A DNA stretch of 64,000 nucleotides from Sulfuricella sp. (GTDB lineage: Bacteria; Pseudomonadota; Gammaproteobacteria; Burkholderiales; Sulfuricellaceae). The translations under genes were made by a program, and so were the position numbers. Shown piece by piece: positions 41,255 to 53,174 of this stretch (its first letter is position 1; every line of letters begins with the position of its first letter). Below the pieces are notes generated by a model. It had not been told where the DNA came from. It did not search any database and saw nothing but the letters and a program-made list of their open reading frames with translations. The stretch covers positions 124,001 to 188,000 of the forward strand of contig JAHFRP010000004.1 in the NCBI GenBank assembly GCA_023266195.1, in the 5' to 3' direction.

Positions 41255-41353
41255 TGTTTTACCCTTTGAAAAATTCTATTGGTCTAAAAAACCGGCAATT
41301 TTACGCTAAGCTTTGGAAAAAAGGCAAGAAAGATTTGGGGGGCAGCCGTGCGA

Positions 41354-42697
41354 TCACATTCCCGGCAGCATGCCTTTCATGCCCCGCATCATCTTCGCCA
41401 TGCCGCCCTTGGACACCATTTTCATCATTTTCTGGGTCTGCTCGAACTGGCTGAGCAGGCGATTCACTTCCTGCACCTGCACCCCCGCACCGGCAGCGAT
41501 GCGGCGCTTGCGCGAGGCCTTGAGAATGGCCGGGTTGCGGCGTTCGCCCGGCGTCATCGAGTTGATGATGCCCTCGATGCGGTTGATCGACTTGTCGTCC
41601 GCCGCGCCCTGGGCGGCTTTCCCCAGATGCGCGGGCAGCTTGTCCATCAGGGCGGCGACGCCACCCATTTTTTTCATCTGCTGCAACTGCGCCTTGAAGT
41701 CTTCCAGGTCAAAGCTCTTGCCGGACTTGATCTTCTTCGCCAGCTTGACCGCCTCCTCCTGGTCCACGCCGCGCTGCGCCTCCTCGATCAGCGACAGCAC
41801 GTCGCCCATGCCGAGAATGCGCGAAGCCATGCGCTCGGGATGGAAGGGTTCGAGGCCGCCGACTTTCTCGCCGACGCCGGCGAACTTGATCGGCTTGCCG
41901 GTGACGTGGCGCACCGACAGCGCCGCACCGCCGCGCGCGTCGCCGTCGAGCTTGGTGAGCACCACGCCGGTCAGGGTCAGCGCGTCGTTGAATGCCTTGG
42001 CGGTATTGACCGCATCCTGGCCCTGCATGGCATCGACCACGAACAGGGTCTCGATCGGGTTGAGCGCTTCCTGCAGGCGCTTGATCTCGGCCATCATCGC
42101 CTCGTCCACCGCCAGACGGCCGGCGGTGTCGACGATCAGCACGTCGTGGAAATGCTTGTCGGCGTAGTCGCGCGCCGCCAGCGCGATTTGCTCCGGCTTC
42201 TGGCTTGGCTCGGCGGGGAAATAATCGGTGTCGAGCTGCTGCGCGAGGGCGCGCAACTGCTCCATTGCCGCCGGACGGTAGACGTCGCAGCTCGCCAGCA
42301 GCACCTTCTTTTTCAATTGCTCGCGCAGGTATTTGGCCAGCTTGGCGGAGGTAGTGGTCTTGCCGGCACCTTGCAGGCCGGCCATCAGGATCACCGCGGG
42401 CGGGCGGGTGGCGAAATTGAGCGCAGCGTTCTGTCCGCCCATCAGTTTGGTCATTTCCTGATGGACGATGCCGATCACCGCCTGGCCCGGCGTCAGGCTG
42501 GCCAGCACTTCCTGGCCCTGGGCCCGCTCTTTGACGTGGGCGATGAAATCCTTCACCACCGGCAGGGCGACGTCGGCCTCGAGCAGGGCCATGCGCACCT
42601 CGCGCAGGGCGTCCTGGATGTTGGCCTCGGTCAGGCGCGCCTGGCCACGCAAGGTTTTGATTACGCCGGCAAGGCGCGAGGAAAGGTTGTCGAACAT
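41354..42697 (-). CDS. ffh: Signal recognition particle protein Ffh
   Basis: GLQGAGKTTTSAKLAKYL; DTAGRLAVDEAMM; TKLDGDARGGAAL; methionine-rich C-terminus. Confidence 0.98.
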   Translation of the reverse strand: MFDNLSSRLAGVIKTLRGQARLTEANIQDALREVRMALLEADVALPVVKDFIAHVKERAQGQEVLASLTPGQAVIGIVHQEMTKLMGGQNAALNFATRPPAVILMAGLQGAGKTTTSAKLAKYLREQLKKKVLLASCDVYRPAAMEQLRALAQQLDTDYFPAEPSQKPEQIALAARDYADKHFHDVLIVDTAGRLAVDEAMMAEIKRLQEALNPIETLFVVDAMQGQDAVNTAKAFNDALTLTGVVLTKLDGDARGGAALSVRHVTGKPIKFAGVGEKVGGLEPFHPERMASRILGMGDVLSLIEEAQRGVDQEEAVKLAKKIKSGKSFDLEDFKAQLQQMKKMGGVAALMDKLPAHLGKAAQGAADDKSINRIEGIINSMTPGERRNPAILKASRKRRIAAGAGVQVQEVNRLLSQFEQTQKMMKMVSKGGMAKMMRGMKGMLPGM

Positions 42698-42795
42698 GGC
42701 TGGAATACCCGCTGAATGTTAATCCGGATAAGGATAGTGTAGACTTGTGCTTAAAGAAATCTAAAGAAACACATGGTCGGCGATTCTACAACACA

Positions 42796-43614
42796 ATGAG
42801 CGGTTCACTCCATTTCCTCGCTTTCCTGCTCTACGGCGCCATCGGGCTGTTCTTTTGGCGCACGGTCTGGCGCCCGACCGCCGCAGAACAGCAATCGACC
42901 GCATCGCTGGCGGGGCGCTGGGCCACGCTCGCACCTCTCGCGCTGCATGGCGGACTGGTTTATTTCTCCCTGTTTCCCGACACGCAACTCAGCCTCGGCG
43001 TCGGCAACACCATCTCCGCCATTGCCTGGCTGACCGTGCTGGTGTACTGGCTCGCCAGCTTCCGCTACGACATGGAAGGGCTGCAAACGCTGGTACTACC
43101 CGGCGCCGGCGTGTGCCTGCTATTGCCCCTGGCGTTTCCGGAAGCGCATACCATCACCCACACCGAGCTGCCGGTTTTCAAGATTCACCTGCTGATTTCG
43201 CTGCTGGCCTACAGCCTGTTCACCATCGCGGCGCTGCATGCCCTGCTGATGGCCTTGACGGAACGGCGCCTGCACGGCCACGCCCTGGCACACATCCTGA
43301 ACAAGCTGCCGCCACTGCTGGCGATGGAATCGCTGCTGTTCCGCATCATCACCGTCGGCTTCATCCTGCTCACGCTATCCATCCTGAGCGGCGTCGTGTT
43401 CTCCGAAGAGCTGTTCCACAAGCCGCTGCAATTCAGTCACAAGTCGCTGTTCGCACTGCTTTCCTGGGGCATCTATGCGGCCCTGCTGGGCGGGCGGCAG
43501 ATCTACGGCTGGCGCGGTCGCACTGCCATCCGCTGGACGCTGGCCGGATTCGCCATGCTGTTCCTGGCCTATCTCGGCAGCAAGTTCGTGCTGGAAGTGG
43601 TGCTGCACCGTTAA
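42796..43614 (+). CDS. CcsA/YpjD-like cytochrome c assembly membrane protein
   Basis: Multi-TM; SLLAYSLFTIAALHAL, FHKPLQFSHKSLFALLSWGIYAALLGGRQIYGWRGRTAIRWTLAGFAMLFLAYLGSKFV. Confidence 0.9.
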   Translation: MSGSLHFLAFLLYGAIGLFFWRTVWRPTAAEQQSTASLAGRWATLAPLALHGGLVYFSLFPDTQLSLGVGNTISAIAWLTVLVYWLASFRYDMEGLQTLVLPGAGVCLLLPLAFPEAHTITHTELPVFKIHLLISLLAYSLFTIAALHALLMALTERRLHGHALAHILNKLPPLLAMESLLFRIITVGFILLTLSILSGVVFSEELFHKPLQFSHKSLFALLSWGIYAALLGGRQIYGWRGRTAIRWTLAGFAMLFLAYLGSKFVLEVVLHR

Positions 43615-43626
43615 GGCTTTTCCTCC

Positions 43627-44895
43627 TTGGACGATATCCCCTTAAGCCTGTTGCTGGGCGCGTTGGCGCTGATCCTCGTCGTTTCGGGATTCTTCGCCAC
43701 ATCCGAAACCAGCATGATGGCGCTCAACCGCTACCGGCTGAAACATCTGGTCAGGCGCGGCAATCGCGGCGCAAAACTCACTGCCCTGCTGCTGGAAAAA
43801 ACCGACCGGCTGCTCGGCGTGATCCTGCTCGGCAACAATCTCCTCAACGCCGCCGCCGCCGCGCTAGTCACGATCATCACCATCCGGCTGTTCGGCGACA
43901 GCGAGTGGTCGCTGACGCTAGGCACGCTCGCCGTCACCTTCCTCATTTTGGTATTCAGCGAAGTCACCCCGAAAGTGCTGGGAGCCGCCTACCCGGAACG
44001 CATCGCGATCCCGTCGAGCTATATCCTCACGCCGCTGCTCAAGCTGTTCTACCCGGCAATCTGGTTCATCAACCTGTTCGTCCGCGCCCTGCTCTGGCTG
44101 CTGCACCTGAAACCGCCCTCGACCGCCGCCGCCCTCAACATGGAGGAGCTGCGCACGCTGGTGCTGGAAGCGGGCCATTACATCCCGCCCAAGCACCAAA
44201 GCATTTTCCTCAACCTGTTCGAGCTGGAAAAAATCTGCGTGGAGGACATCATGACGCCGCGCAGCCAGATCGAGGCGATCGACCTCGACGCACCCGAGGA
44301 AACGATCCGCGAACAGCTTTCGACCAGCCACCACACCCGCCTGCCGGTATACCACGACCGGCTGGACAACGTCACCGGCATCATCCATATCCGCCATGTC
44401 CTCCACCAGCTGCGCAGCCACGAAATCGACGCCGGAATGTTGCAGGAAATATTGCGCGAGCCCTATTTCACCCCCGCCGGGACTTCGCTTGTTTCCCAAC
44501 TGCAACAGTTCCAGGAAAATCGCCAGCATATCGCCCTGGTGGTGGACGAATATGGCGAATTACTCGGGCTGGTCAGCCTGGAAGACATCCTGGAAGAAAT
44601 CGTCGGCGAGTTCACCTCGCACTCCTCCGCTCACGGCGGCATCTACCCGCAGGACGACGGCAGCTGGCTGGTGGACGGCGGCAGCACACTGCGCGACCTG
44701 AACCGCAAGCTCAAACTCAACCTGCCGCTGGATGGCCCGAAAACCCTCAACGGCCTGATTCTGGAACACTTCGAAGACATCCCCGAAGCCGGCACCAGCT
44801 TCAAGATCGCCGGGCACACGCTGGAAATCGTCCAAACCCAGGATCGGGTCGTGAAGGTCGTCCGCATTTTTCCGCCCCTGATCGCTACGCAATAG
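43627..44895 (+). CDS. HlyC/CorC family (DUF21-CBS-CorC_C) transporter
   Basis: DUF21 TM region, CBS pair (DIMTPRSQIEAIDLDAPEETI), CorC C-terminal domain. Confidence 0.93.
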   Translation: MDDIPLSLLLGALALILVVSGFFATSETSMMALNRYRLKHLVRRGNRGAKLTALLLEKTDRLLGVILLGNNLLNAAAAALVTIITIRLFGDSEWSLTLGTLAVTFLILVFSEVTPKVLGAAYPERIAIPSSYILTPLLKLFYPAIWFINLFVRALLWLLHLKPPSTAAALNMEELRTLVLEAGHYIPPKHQSIFLNLFELEKICVEDIMTPRSQIEAIDLDAPEETIREQLSTSHHTRLPVYHDRLDNVTGIIHIRHVLHQLRSHEIDAGMLQEILREPYFTPAGTSLVSQLQQFQENRQHIALVVDEYGELLGLVSLEDILEEIVGEFTSHSSAHGGIYPQDDGSWLVDGGSTLRDLNRKLKLNLPLDGPKTLNGLILEHFEDIPEAGTSFKIAGHTLEIVQTQDRVVKVVRIFPPLIATQ

Positions 44896-45017
44896 CATTA
44901 ATGTAAAACACGCGAAGCGTACCTTACTCCCTCGCCCGCATACGATCCCACCACGGGCTTCAACCCGCCGCGGGTCGAAGTCCTTTAGGACTTGCGGAAG
45001 AAGGCCGGGAGTAGGAA

Positions 45018-45046
45018 AACGGCCATGGCGAATCGCCATGGCCGTT
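45018..45046. repeat. Perfect 14-bp-arm palindrome
   Basis: AACGGCCATGGCGA-A-TCGCCATGGCCGTT. Confidence 0.85.
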
Positions 45047-45118
45047 GTGCCGCCTTTACAAAAAAACTGGCCAAGTTCATTATTCGATTGTTTTCTCACC
45101 AGTAACCGGTCAATCCAG

Positions 45119-46834
<1,716 letters not shown>

Positions 46835-46845
46835 AGGAAGCGCAT

Positions 46846-48066
46846 ATGGCAGTCGCCAAGAAAGACCTGCCCAAGGAATATGTTTTTCAATGGGAAGGCA
46901 CCGACAAAAAAGGCCGCAAGGTCAAGGGCGACATGCGCGCGGCAGGCGCAGCGGTCGTCAGCACGTCGTTGCGGCGGCAGGGCATCAACGTGCTCAAGGT
47001 CAAGAAACAGGGCGGGCTGGGGCACGGAAAAAAAGTCACCGACAAGGACATCACCCTGTTCACCCGTCAGCTGGCCACCATGATGAAGGCCGGCGTGCCG
47101 CTGCTACAGTCCTTCGACATCGTCGGCAAGGGCCATAGCAACCCGGCTGTAGCAAGATTGCTGAACGACATCCGGTCCGACATCGAGACCGGTAGCAGCA
47201 TGAGCCAGGCCTTCCGCAAATATCCCCTGTATTTCGACTCGCTGTTCTGCAACCTGGTCGCCGCCGGCGAACAGGCCGGCATCATCGACACCGTGCTCGA
47301 CCGCCTCGCCACCTACAAGGAAAAAATCCTCGCCATCAAGGGTAAGATCAAATCTGCGCTGTTCTACCCTATTTCCATTCTGGTGGTGGCCTTCGTCATC
47401 ACCGCGGTAATCATGATTTTTGTGGTGCCGGCATTCAAGGAACTGTTCACCAGCTTTGGCGCCGATCTTCCGGCACCAACGCTGATAGTGATAGCCATGT
47501 CGGATTTATTTGTGAAGTTCTGGTGGGCGATTTTCGGGGGTATTTATGGCGTTTTGTGGTTCTTTTTCTACACCTGGAAACGCTCGAAAAAAATGCAGTA
47601 TTTCATGGACCGGTTGTCGCTGCAGTTGCCCATCTTCGGCGCGGTAATCGAAAAAGCCACCATTGCGCGCTGGACCCGCACCCTTTCCACCATGTTCGCC
47701 GCCGGCGTGCCGCTGGTCGAGGCGCTGGACTCTGTCGGCGGAGCCGCCGGCAACGCCCTGTATTTCGATGGCACCAAAAAAATCCAGAGCGAGGTCAGCA
47801 CCGGCACCAGCCTGACAGTCGCCATGCAAAATAGCAACCTGTTCCCCAACATGGTGCTGCAAATGGTCGCGATCGGCGAAGAATCGGGTGCGCTGGACGC
47901 CATGCTGTCCAAGGTGGCGGACTTTTACGAGGCCGAGGTGGACGATGCTGTGGAAGCGTTATCCAGCCTGATGGAGCCGATCATCATGGTGGTGCTGGGC
48001 ACACTGATCGGCGGCCTGGTCATCGCCATGTACCTGCCGATTTTCAAAATGGGCCAGATCGTTTAA
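46846..48066 (+). CDS. pilC: Type IV pilus inner-membrane protein PilC
   Basis: TLFTRQLATMMKAGVPLLQSFDIV; ARWTRTLSTMFAAGVPLVEALDSV; VLGTLIGGLVIAMYLPIFKMGQIV. Confidence 0.96.
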   Translation: MAVAKKDLPKEYVFQWEGTDKKGRKVKGDMRAAGAAVVSTSLRRQGINVLKVKKQGGLGHGKKVTDKDITLFTRQLATMMKAGVPLLQSFDIVGKGHSNPAVARLLNDIRSDIETGSSMSQAFRKYPLYFDSLFCNLVAAGEQAGIIDTVLDRLATYKEKILAIKGKIKSALFYPISILVVAFVITAVIMIFVVPAFKELFTSFGADLPAPTLIVIAMSDLFVKFWWAIFGGIYGVLWFFFYTWKRSKKMQYFMDRLSLQLPIFGAVIEKATIARWTRTLSTMFAAGVPLVEALDSVGGAAGNALYFDGTKKIQSEVSTGTSLTVAMQNSNLFPNMVLQMVAIGEESGALDAMLSKVADFYEAEVDDAVEALSSLMEPIIMVVLGTLIGGLVIAMYLPIFKMGQIV

Positions 48067-48084
48067 TCACAGCCCTGATGTGGG

Positions 48085-48129
48085 GCGGCCTCCTGGCCGC
48101 GATTCGGCTTATCGCGGCCAGGAGGCCGC
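48085..48129. repeat. Palindrome with 19-bp perfect arms
   Basis: GCGGCCTCCTGGCCGCGAT tcggctt ATCGCGGCCAGGAGGCCGC. Confidence 0.85.
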
Positions 48130-48157
48130 TCCTTGCACCAATTCCCAGGACTTCTCA

Positions 48158-49012
48158 ATGATCTTCGAAACCCTGCAATCTTCCCCGCCCCTGTTCATCG
48201 GCGTAACCGCCATCCTCGGCCTACTGGTCGGCAGCTTTCTCAACGTCGTCATCCACCGCCTGCCCAAGATGATGGAACACGAGTGGCACGATCAATGCCG
48301 CGCGCTCAACGAGGAAGCCTCTCCGCCTGCGGCGGCCTACAACCTGTTTGTTCCCCGCTCTGCCTGCCCTTCCTGCGGCCACCCGATCGGCGCGGCGGAA
48401 AACATCCCGGTCGTTTCCTGGCTGGCTTTACGCGGGCGCTGCCGCTACTGCCAAGCGGCGATCAGCCGGCGCTACCCGGTCGTCGAAGCCCTGACCAGTA
48501 TATTGAGCGGCTACGTCGCCTGGCACTTCGGTTTTGGGATGGCCACCCTGGCCGCGCTGTCGTTCACCTGGGCGCTGGTCGCGCTGACGTTTATCGATTT
48601 CGACACCCAATTGCTGCCCGACGGCATTACCCAGCCGCTGCTCTGGCTCGGCCTGCTGATTAACTTCGGCGGCCTGTTTACCCCCCTGGAGTCCGCGCTG
48701 ATCGGTGCGGTGGCGGGTTACCTCGCGCTTTGGAGCGTCTACTGGCTGTTCAAGCTGGCGACGAAAAAGGAAGGCATGGGTTACGGCGATTTCAAGCTCC
48801 TCGCCGCAATCGGCGCCTGGCTGGGCTGGCAGATGCTACCGCTGGTCATCCTGCTGTCCTCCATCGTCGGCGCAGCAGTGGGCATTTCGCTGATCCTGTT
48901 CGCCGGCCGTGGCCGCCAGGCGCCTATCCCCTTCGGCCCCTACCTAGCCGGCGGCGGACTTATCGCCCTGCTCTGGGGCCGCCAAATCAGCCAGGCTTAC
49001 CTGGGTTTCTAA
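48158..49012 (+). CDS. pilD: Prepilin peptidase PilD
   Basis: GSFLNVVIHRLPKMM; CPSCGHPI...CRYCQ; FIDFDTQLLPD; KEGMGYGDFKLLAAIGAW. Confidence 0.96.
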   Translation: MIFETLQSSPPLFIGVTAILGLLVGSFLNVVIHRLPKMMEHEWHDQCRALNEEASPPAAAYNLFVPRSACPSCGHPIGAAENIPVVSWLALRGRCRYCQAAISRRYPVVEALTSILSGYVAWHFGFGMATLAALSFTWALVALTFIDFDTQLLPDGITQPLLWLGLLINFGGLFTPLESALIGAVAGYLALWSVYWLFKLATKKEGMGYGDFKLLAAIGAWLGWQMLPLVILLSSIVGAAVGISLILFAGRGRQAPIPFGPYLAGGGLIALLWGRQISQAYLGF

Positions 49013-49014
49013 AA

Positions 49015-49632
49015 ATGCTGGCAATCGGCCTGACCGGCGGTATCGGCTGCGGCAAAAGCAGCGTGGCGCGAGTTTTTGCCGAATTGGGCGCCGCCGTGAT
49101 CGATACCGACGAGATCGCCCACCGCCTGACGCAGGAAGGCGCGCCGGCGCTTGCCGCCATCGTCGCGCAATTCGGCTCGGGCTTCCTCCTGCCGGACGGA
49201 AGTCTCGATCGTGCAAGGCTGCGCCAGCTGGTGTTCTCCGATCCCGCCGCCAAGGAAAGACTGGAAGCGATTCTCCATCCCCTGATCAGGCAACAGGCCG
49301 TGTCGGGAATGGCGACGACTCACGCGCCTTATCTACTGCTCGTCGTCCCGCTGTTTTTTGAAACCGGCGCCTACCGCGACCTGGTTGACCGGATTCTTGT
49401 GGTGGACTGCGATGAAAGCCAGCAAATTTCGCGCACCATGACCCGTAGCGGCCTCACCGCCGCCGAAGTGCGCGCCGTCATGGCAAACCAGATTTCGCGC
49501 GACGAACGCATCCGCCTCGCTACCGACATCCTGCCCAATTACTCCGGACGCGAAAATCTCGTGAAACGCATAGAGGAACTCCACCGGCAATACCTTGAAC
49601 TAGCCGCAGACGGCAGCGCCCAAAAACGGTAA
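49015..49632 (+). CDS. coaE: Dephospho-CoA kinase
   Basis: IGLTGGIGCGKSSVARVFAELGAAVIDTDEIAH; LVVPLFFETGAY. Confidence 0.95.
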   Translation: MLAIGLTGGIGCGKSSVARVFAELGAAVIDTDEIAHRLTQEGAPALAAIVAQFGSGFLLPDGSLDRARLRQLVFSDPAAKERLEAILHPLIRQQAVSGMATTHAPYLLLVVPLFFETGAYRDLVDRILVVDCDESQQISRTMTRSGLTAAEVRAVMANQISRDERIRLATDILPNYSGRENLVKRIEELHRQYLELAADGSAQKR

Positions 49633-49691
49633 AATCTCAAAATTTCGTGCAACCAACTTAATTTCAAATATTTGCCAAATCGCTTATAATT

Positions 49692-50477
49692 TTGCAAAAT
49701 TTGCCGATTCCAGGGCCGCCAGTGATCATTTACGACCATCCTCTTAATGAGCGGGTTCGCACTCTGCTGCGATTGGAGGATCTGTACGTCAAGGTAAAGC
49801 ACTTTTCCGCGCTGTCCGACCGGATGGAGCATCACGCGGCTCTGTTGACCTTGTTTGAAATTCAGGAAGTCGCCTGCCGCGCTGACCTCAAATCCGACCT
49901 GCTGCAGGAGTTGGAGCGGCAAAAACATACCTTGGAAGCCCTGCGCAACAATCCCGCCATTTCCGAACAAGCCTTGAACGAAGTATTGCTCGACATCGAC
50001 AGCGTCGCTAGCAGCCTGCATGGAATGTCCGGCAAAGTCGGCCAGCACCTGCGCGAGAACGAATGGCTGATGAGCATCAAGCAGCGCACCAGCATCCCCG
50101 GCGGCGTATGCGAATTCGACCTGCCGTCTTACCACTTCTGGCTGAACCAGGACGAAGCCTTGCGGCGCCAGGACTTGGCTTCATGGCTGGCGCCGATGCT
50201 GCCGATCCGCGATGGCATGGCCATCGTCCTGCGCATGCTGCGCGACAGCGGAAAAACCAGCCGCCACACCGCAACGCACGGCGCCTACCAGCAAATGCTG
50301 AGCGGCCGGATCGCGCAGATGCTGCGCATCTCGGTCGCGCAGAGTTTGCCCTGCTTTCCGGAAATCAGCGCCAACAAGTACGCCATCAACATCCGCTTCA
50401 CCACCCTGGGCGGCACCCAGAAACCCAGAGGGTGCAACGTCGACGTGGAATTCGGGCTGACCCTTTGCAACTTGTAG
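49692..50477 (+). CDS. zapD: Cell division protein ZapD (start possibly GTG at 49722)
   Basis: IIYDHPLNERVRTLLRLEDLYVKV; position between coaE and yacG. Confidence 0.9.
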   Translation: MQNLPIPGPPVIIYDHPLNERVRTLLRLEDLYVKVKHFSALSDRMEHHAALLTLFEIQEVACRADLKSDLLQELERQKHTLEALRNNPAISEQALNEVLLDIDSVASSLHGMSGKVGQHLRENEWLMSIKQRTSIPGGVCEFDLPSYHFWLNQDEALRRQDLASWLAPMLPIRDGMAIVLRMLRDSGKTSRHTATHGAYQQMLSGRIAQMLRISVAQSLPCFPEISANKYAINIRFTTLGGTQKPRGCNVDVEFGLTLCNL

Positions 50478-50522
50478 GCAACCAATCGGCAACAGATTCG
50501 TTGCGACGCGACCCTGGCACAA

Positions 50523-50729
50523 ATGAAATCCGCATCAAAACCCAATCCACTCACCGTACCCTGCCCGATGTGCGGCAGAGCCGCCCTGTTCAGTCCGGAA
50601 AATAAATTTCGCCCCTTCTGCTCTGAACGCTGCAAACTGGTCGACCTCGGGCAATGGGCTACGGAAAGTTATCGCATCCCCTTGGCCGAAGGTGGCGAGG
50701 CGAGGAACGGCGAAGACGAGCTGAATTAG
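50523..50729 (+). CDS. yacG: DNA gyrase inhibitor YacG
   Basis: [42 protein letters not shown]. Confidence 0.95.
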   Translation: MKSASKPNPLTVPCPMCGRAALFSPENKFRPFCSERCKLVDLGQWATESYRIPLAEGGEARNGEDELN

Positions 50730-50853
50730 CGGGGTGTCGAACCAGGAAAAAACAGGCGAAGAAGCAGAGTTTGCATGGAGCAAATGGGCATTCTGAGCCT
50801 GTTTTTGACCACGCATCACGCCACCACCGTAGTTTTTCAACACCCTGTTGGGG

Positions 50854-51279
50854 CTATTTTTTCGCGACGAAAGGAATCTGCACCCTTTTCCCGTCATCGA
50901 GTTCTAGCGTCATGATCCAGCTGCTGGTGCCGCTTACGCAGACCGGCAAGATAATTTTTCCATGCCACAAGCCATCGGCCGAGCGCTCCAACACGTAACG
51001 GTTCGGCCCCATATCCATGCCCTGCATGGCGAAATTGGCGGCCATCCGTTCCGCCCCCGACGCCTGCACCGTTAGCTCGAATGGCTGAAGCGGAACCGGG
51101 TTGGATAAGAACCGGACCTGGGCCACTTGGTCCCCGAACCGCACCCGGCAGCCACCCACCGGGTCGGCGCATTGCACCACCGGCGCCGGGCCGGCATCGC
51201 GGCCGATGAAACGGGGGAGTGCAAGCGCAAGCAACACCGGCAAAAGCAGCAAAATCGGCCACAATTTTTTTGCATTCAT
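50854..51279 (-). CDS. Exported hypothetical protein
   Basis: N-terminal TM, QGMDMGPNRYVLE, C-terminal SSWIMTLELDDGKRVQIPF. Confidence 0.6.
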   Translation of the reverse strand: MNAKKLWPILLLLPVLLALALPRFIGRDAGPAPVVQCADPVGGCRVRFGDQVAQVRFLSNPVPLQPFELTVQASGAERMAANFAMQGMDMGPNRYVLERSADGLWHGKIILPVCVSGTSSWIMTLELDDGKRVQIPFVAKK

Positions 51280-51324
51280 CGTATCGATCCTCGTAACTGT
51301 CGAATAGTATTCAGCACTTTTCAC

Positions 51325-52278
51325 TCAGGGCTCAGGGCTGATTTCACCCCAAGCCCCGCGCAACATGGCGATGCCGTGGGCGCCGTGGCGCCAGGCATCG
51401 TCCATATCCGCCCCGGCCAGGCCGCCCAGAGCATAGACCGGCATCGGCATGCCTTCCACCAGACGGGCAAAGGTCTCCCAGCCCAGGACCGGCGCACCGG
51501 GGTGGCTCTGGGTCGGCTTCACCGGCGACAGCACGGCGAAATCCATGCCCAGTTCGGCCGCCCGCTCCAGCTCGCGCTGGTCGTGGCAGGAGGCGCCCGC
51601 CAGCGCGACGTCCGGACGGGTCGCCAGCGCCGTCAGTTGCGCCGAGGTCAGCTGCACACCGTCGGCCCCCACTGCACGGGCCAGCGCCCAATCGCCGTTG
51701 ATCACCACGCGCGCGGCATAAGCATGCGCACGCTCGACCACCTGGGCGGACAAGGCATGCAGAGCTGCCGCCGCCATGTTCTTCTCGCGCACCTGAATCA
51801 GCTTGACCCCTCGTTGCAGGGCGGACTCCAGGCGCTTCATGAACGGCTCGATGCCGAACGCGGCGGCGCGGCTGACGGCATAAACCGGGGGCAGCGTCAG
51901 CGCGTTCAGAATCGGGCCGTTGGCCGGCAATAGCGGCGCCACCTCCACCGCATCCGGCATCTGCCAGGACAGGCGCTGGTTTTCCTTGCCGTGCGGCTCG
52001 CCGTGCCAGCCGGTCACGCGAAAGAAATGCAGCCGCACCGTCGCGTGGGGATAGGCGTAGACCCGCGTCAGCCAGGGGTGCGCGATTTCCACCGCGATGC
52101 CCAGCTCCTCGTGCAGCTCGCGTACCAGGGCGTGATAGGGCGACTCGCCCGCCTCGATCTTGCCGCCGGGAAACTCCCACCATCCAGCGTAGGGCTTGCC
52201 GACGGGGCGCTCGGCCAACAAAAACGAGCCGTCCGGCTTCTGCACCACGGCGGCGGCGACTTCGAGCACCGCGTTCAT
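51325..52278 (-). CDS. Nudix hydrolase - thiamine-phosphate-synthase-like fusion
   Basis: Nudix box GGKIEAGESPYHALVRELHEELGI; C-terminal ThiE-like VKLIQVREKNM...VVINGDWALARAVGADGVQLTS. Confidence 0.92.
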   Translation of the reverse strand: MNAVLEVAAAVVQKPDGSFLLAERPVGKPYAGWWEFPGGKIEAGESPYHALVRELHEELGIAVEIAHPWLTRVYAYPHATVRLHFFRVTGWHGEPHGKENQRLSWQMPDAVEVAPLLPANGPILNALTLPPVYAVSRAAAFGIEPFMKRLESALQRGVKLIQVREKNMAAAALHALSAQVVERAHAYAARVVINGDWALARAVGADGVQLTSAQLTALATRPDVALAGASCHDQRELERAAELGMDFAVLSPVKPTQSHPGAPVLGWETFARLVEGMPMPVYALGGLAGADMDDAWRHGAHGIAMLRGAWGEISPEP

Positions 52279-53174
52279 CCAGCGCCCTCCGCACCTTGCC
52301 GCCCGGCCCAGTCGCGGGCGAATTGCCACGCCACCCGGCCGTTGCGCGAACCGCGGGAAAGCGCCCATTGCAGCGCCTCGCGCCGCACCAGATCGGGATC
52401 GGGGTGCGGCGCCTTGAATACTTCGAGCCAATGGCCGACGATGGAAAGGTACTGCTCCTGGTCGAAAGGGTAGAACGACAACCACAGGCCGAAACGCTCG
52501 GACAGGGATATCTTCTCCTCGGTCGCCTCGCCCGGATGCACTTCGTCGCCGACACGCCGTGTTTCGAGATTTTCCGCCATGTATTCCGGCATCAGGTGGC
52601 GACGGTTCGAGGTGGCGTAGACCAGCACGTTGTCCGCGGCGCCGCTGACGCTGCCGTCCAGCGCCACCTTGAGCGCCTTGTAGCCGGGCTCTTCGGCCTC
52701 GAAGGAAAGATCGTCGCAATAAATGATGAAGCGCTCCGGGCGGGCATAGAGCAGTTCGGCGATATCCGGCAGATCCACCAGATCCTGCTTGTCCACCTCG
52801 ATCAGGCGCAGCCCCTTGGCCGCGTACTTGCCGAGCAGCGCCTTCACCAGGGACGACTTGCCCGTGCCGCGCGCGCCGGTCAGCAGGGCGTTGTTGGCGG
52901 GACGGCCTGCCACGAACTGGCGCGTATTGCGGTCGATCTGCTTTTTCTGTTCATCGATATCCTGCAGGTCGTTCAGGCGAATGCGATGGGGATGCGCGAC
53001 CGGCTGGAGAAAGCCGGCCGTGCCGCGCTTGCGCCAGCGGTGGGCACTCGCACCCCAGTCCGGCGCCGGCAGCGGAGCGGGAAGAACCTGCTCCAGGCGC
53101 GCCAGCACACCCTCGGCGCGGACGAGCAGGCGAGCCCAGCCGGACTCGACAGGGTCAGGTTCGGTATTCGGCAT
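52275..53174 (-). CDS. AAA ATPase, DUF815 type
   Basis: [58 protein letters not shown]. Confidence 0.92.
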   Translation of the reverse strand: MPNTEPDPVESGWARLLVRAEGVLARLEQVLPAPLPAPDWGASAHRWRKRGTAGFLQPVAHPHRIRLNDLQDIDEQKKQIDRNTRQFVAGRPANNALLTGARGTGKSSLVKALLGKYAAKGLRLIEVDKQDLVDLPDIAELLYARPERFIIYCDDLSFEAEEPGYKALKVALDGSVSGAADNVLVYATSNRRHLMPEYMAENLETRRVGDEVHPGEATEEKISLSERFGLWLSFYPFDQEQYLSIVGHWLEVFKAPHPDPDLVRREALQWALSRGSRNGRVAWQFARDWAGRQGAEGAG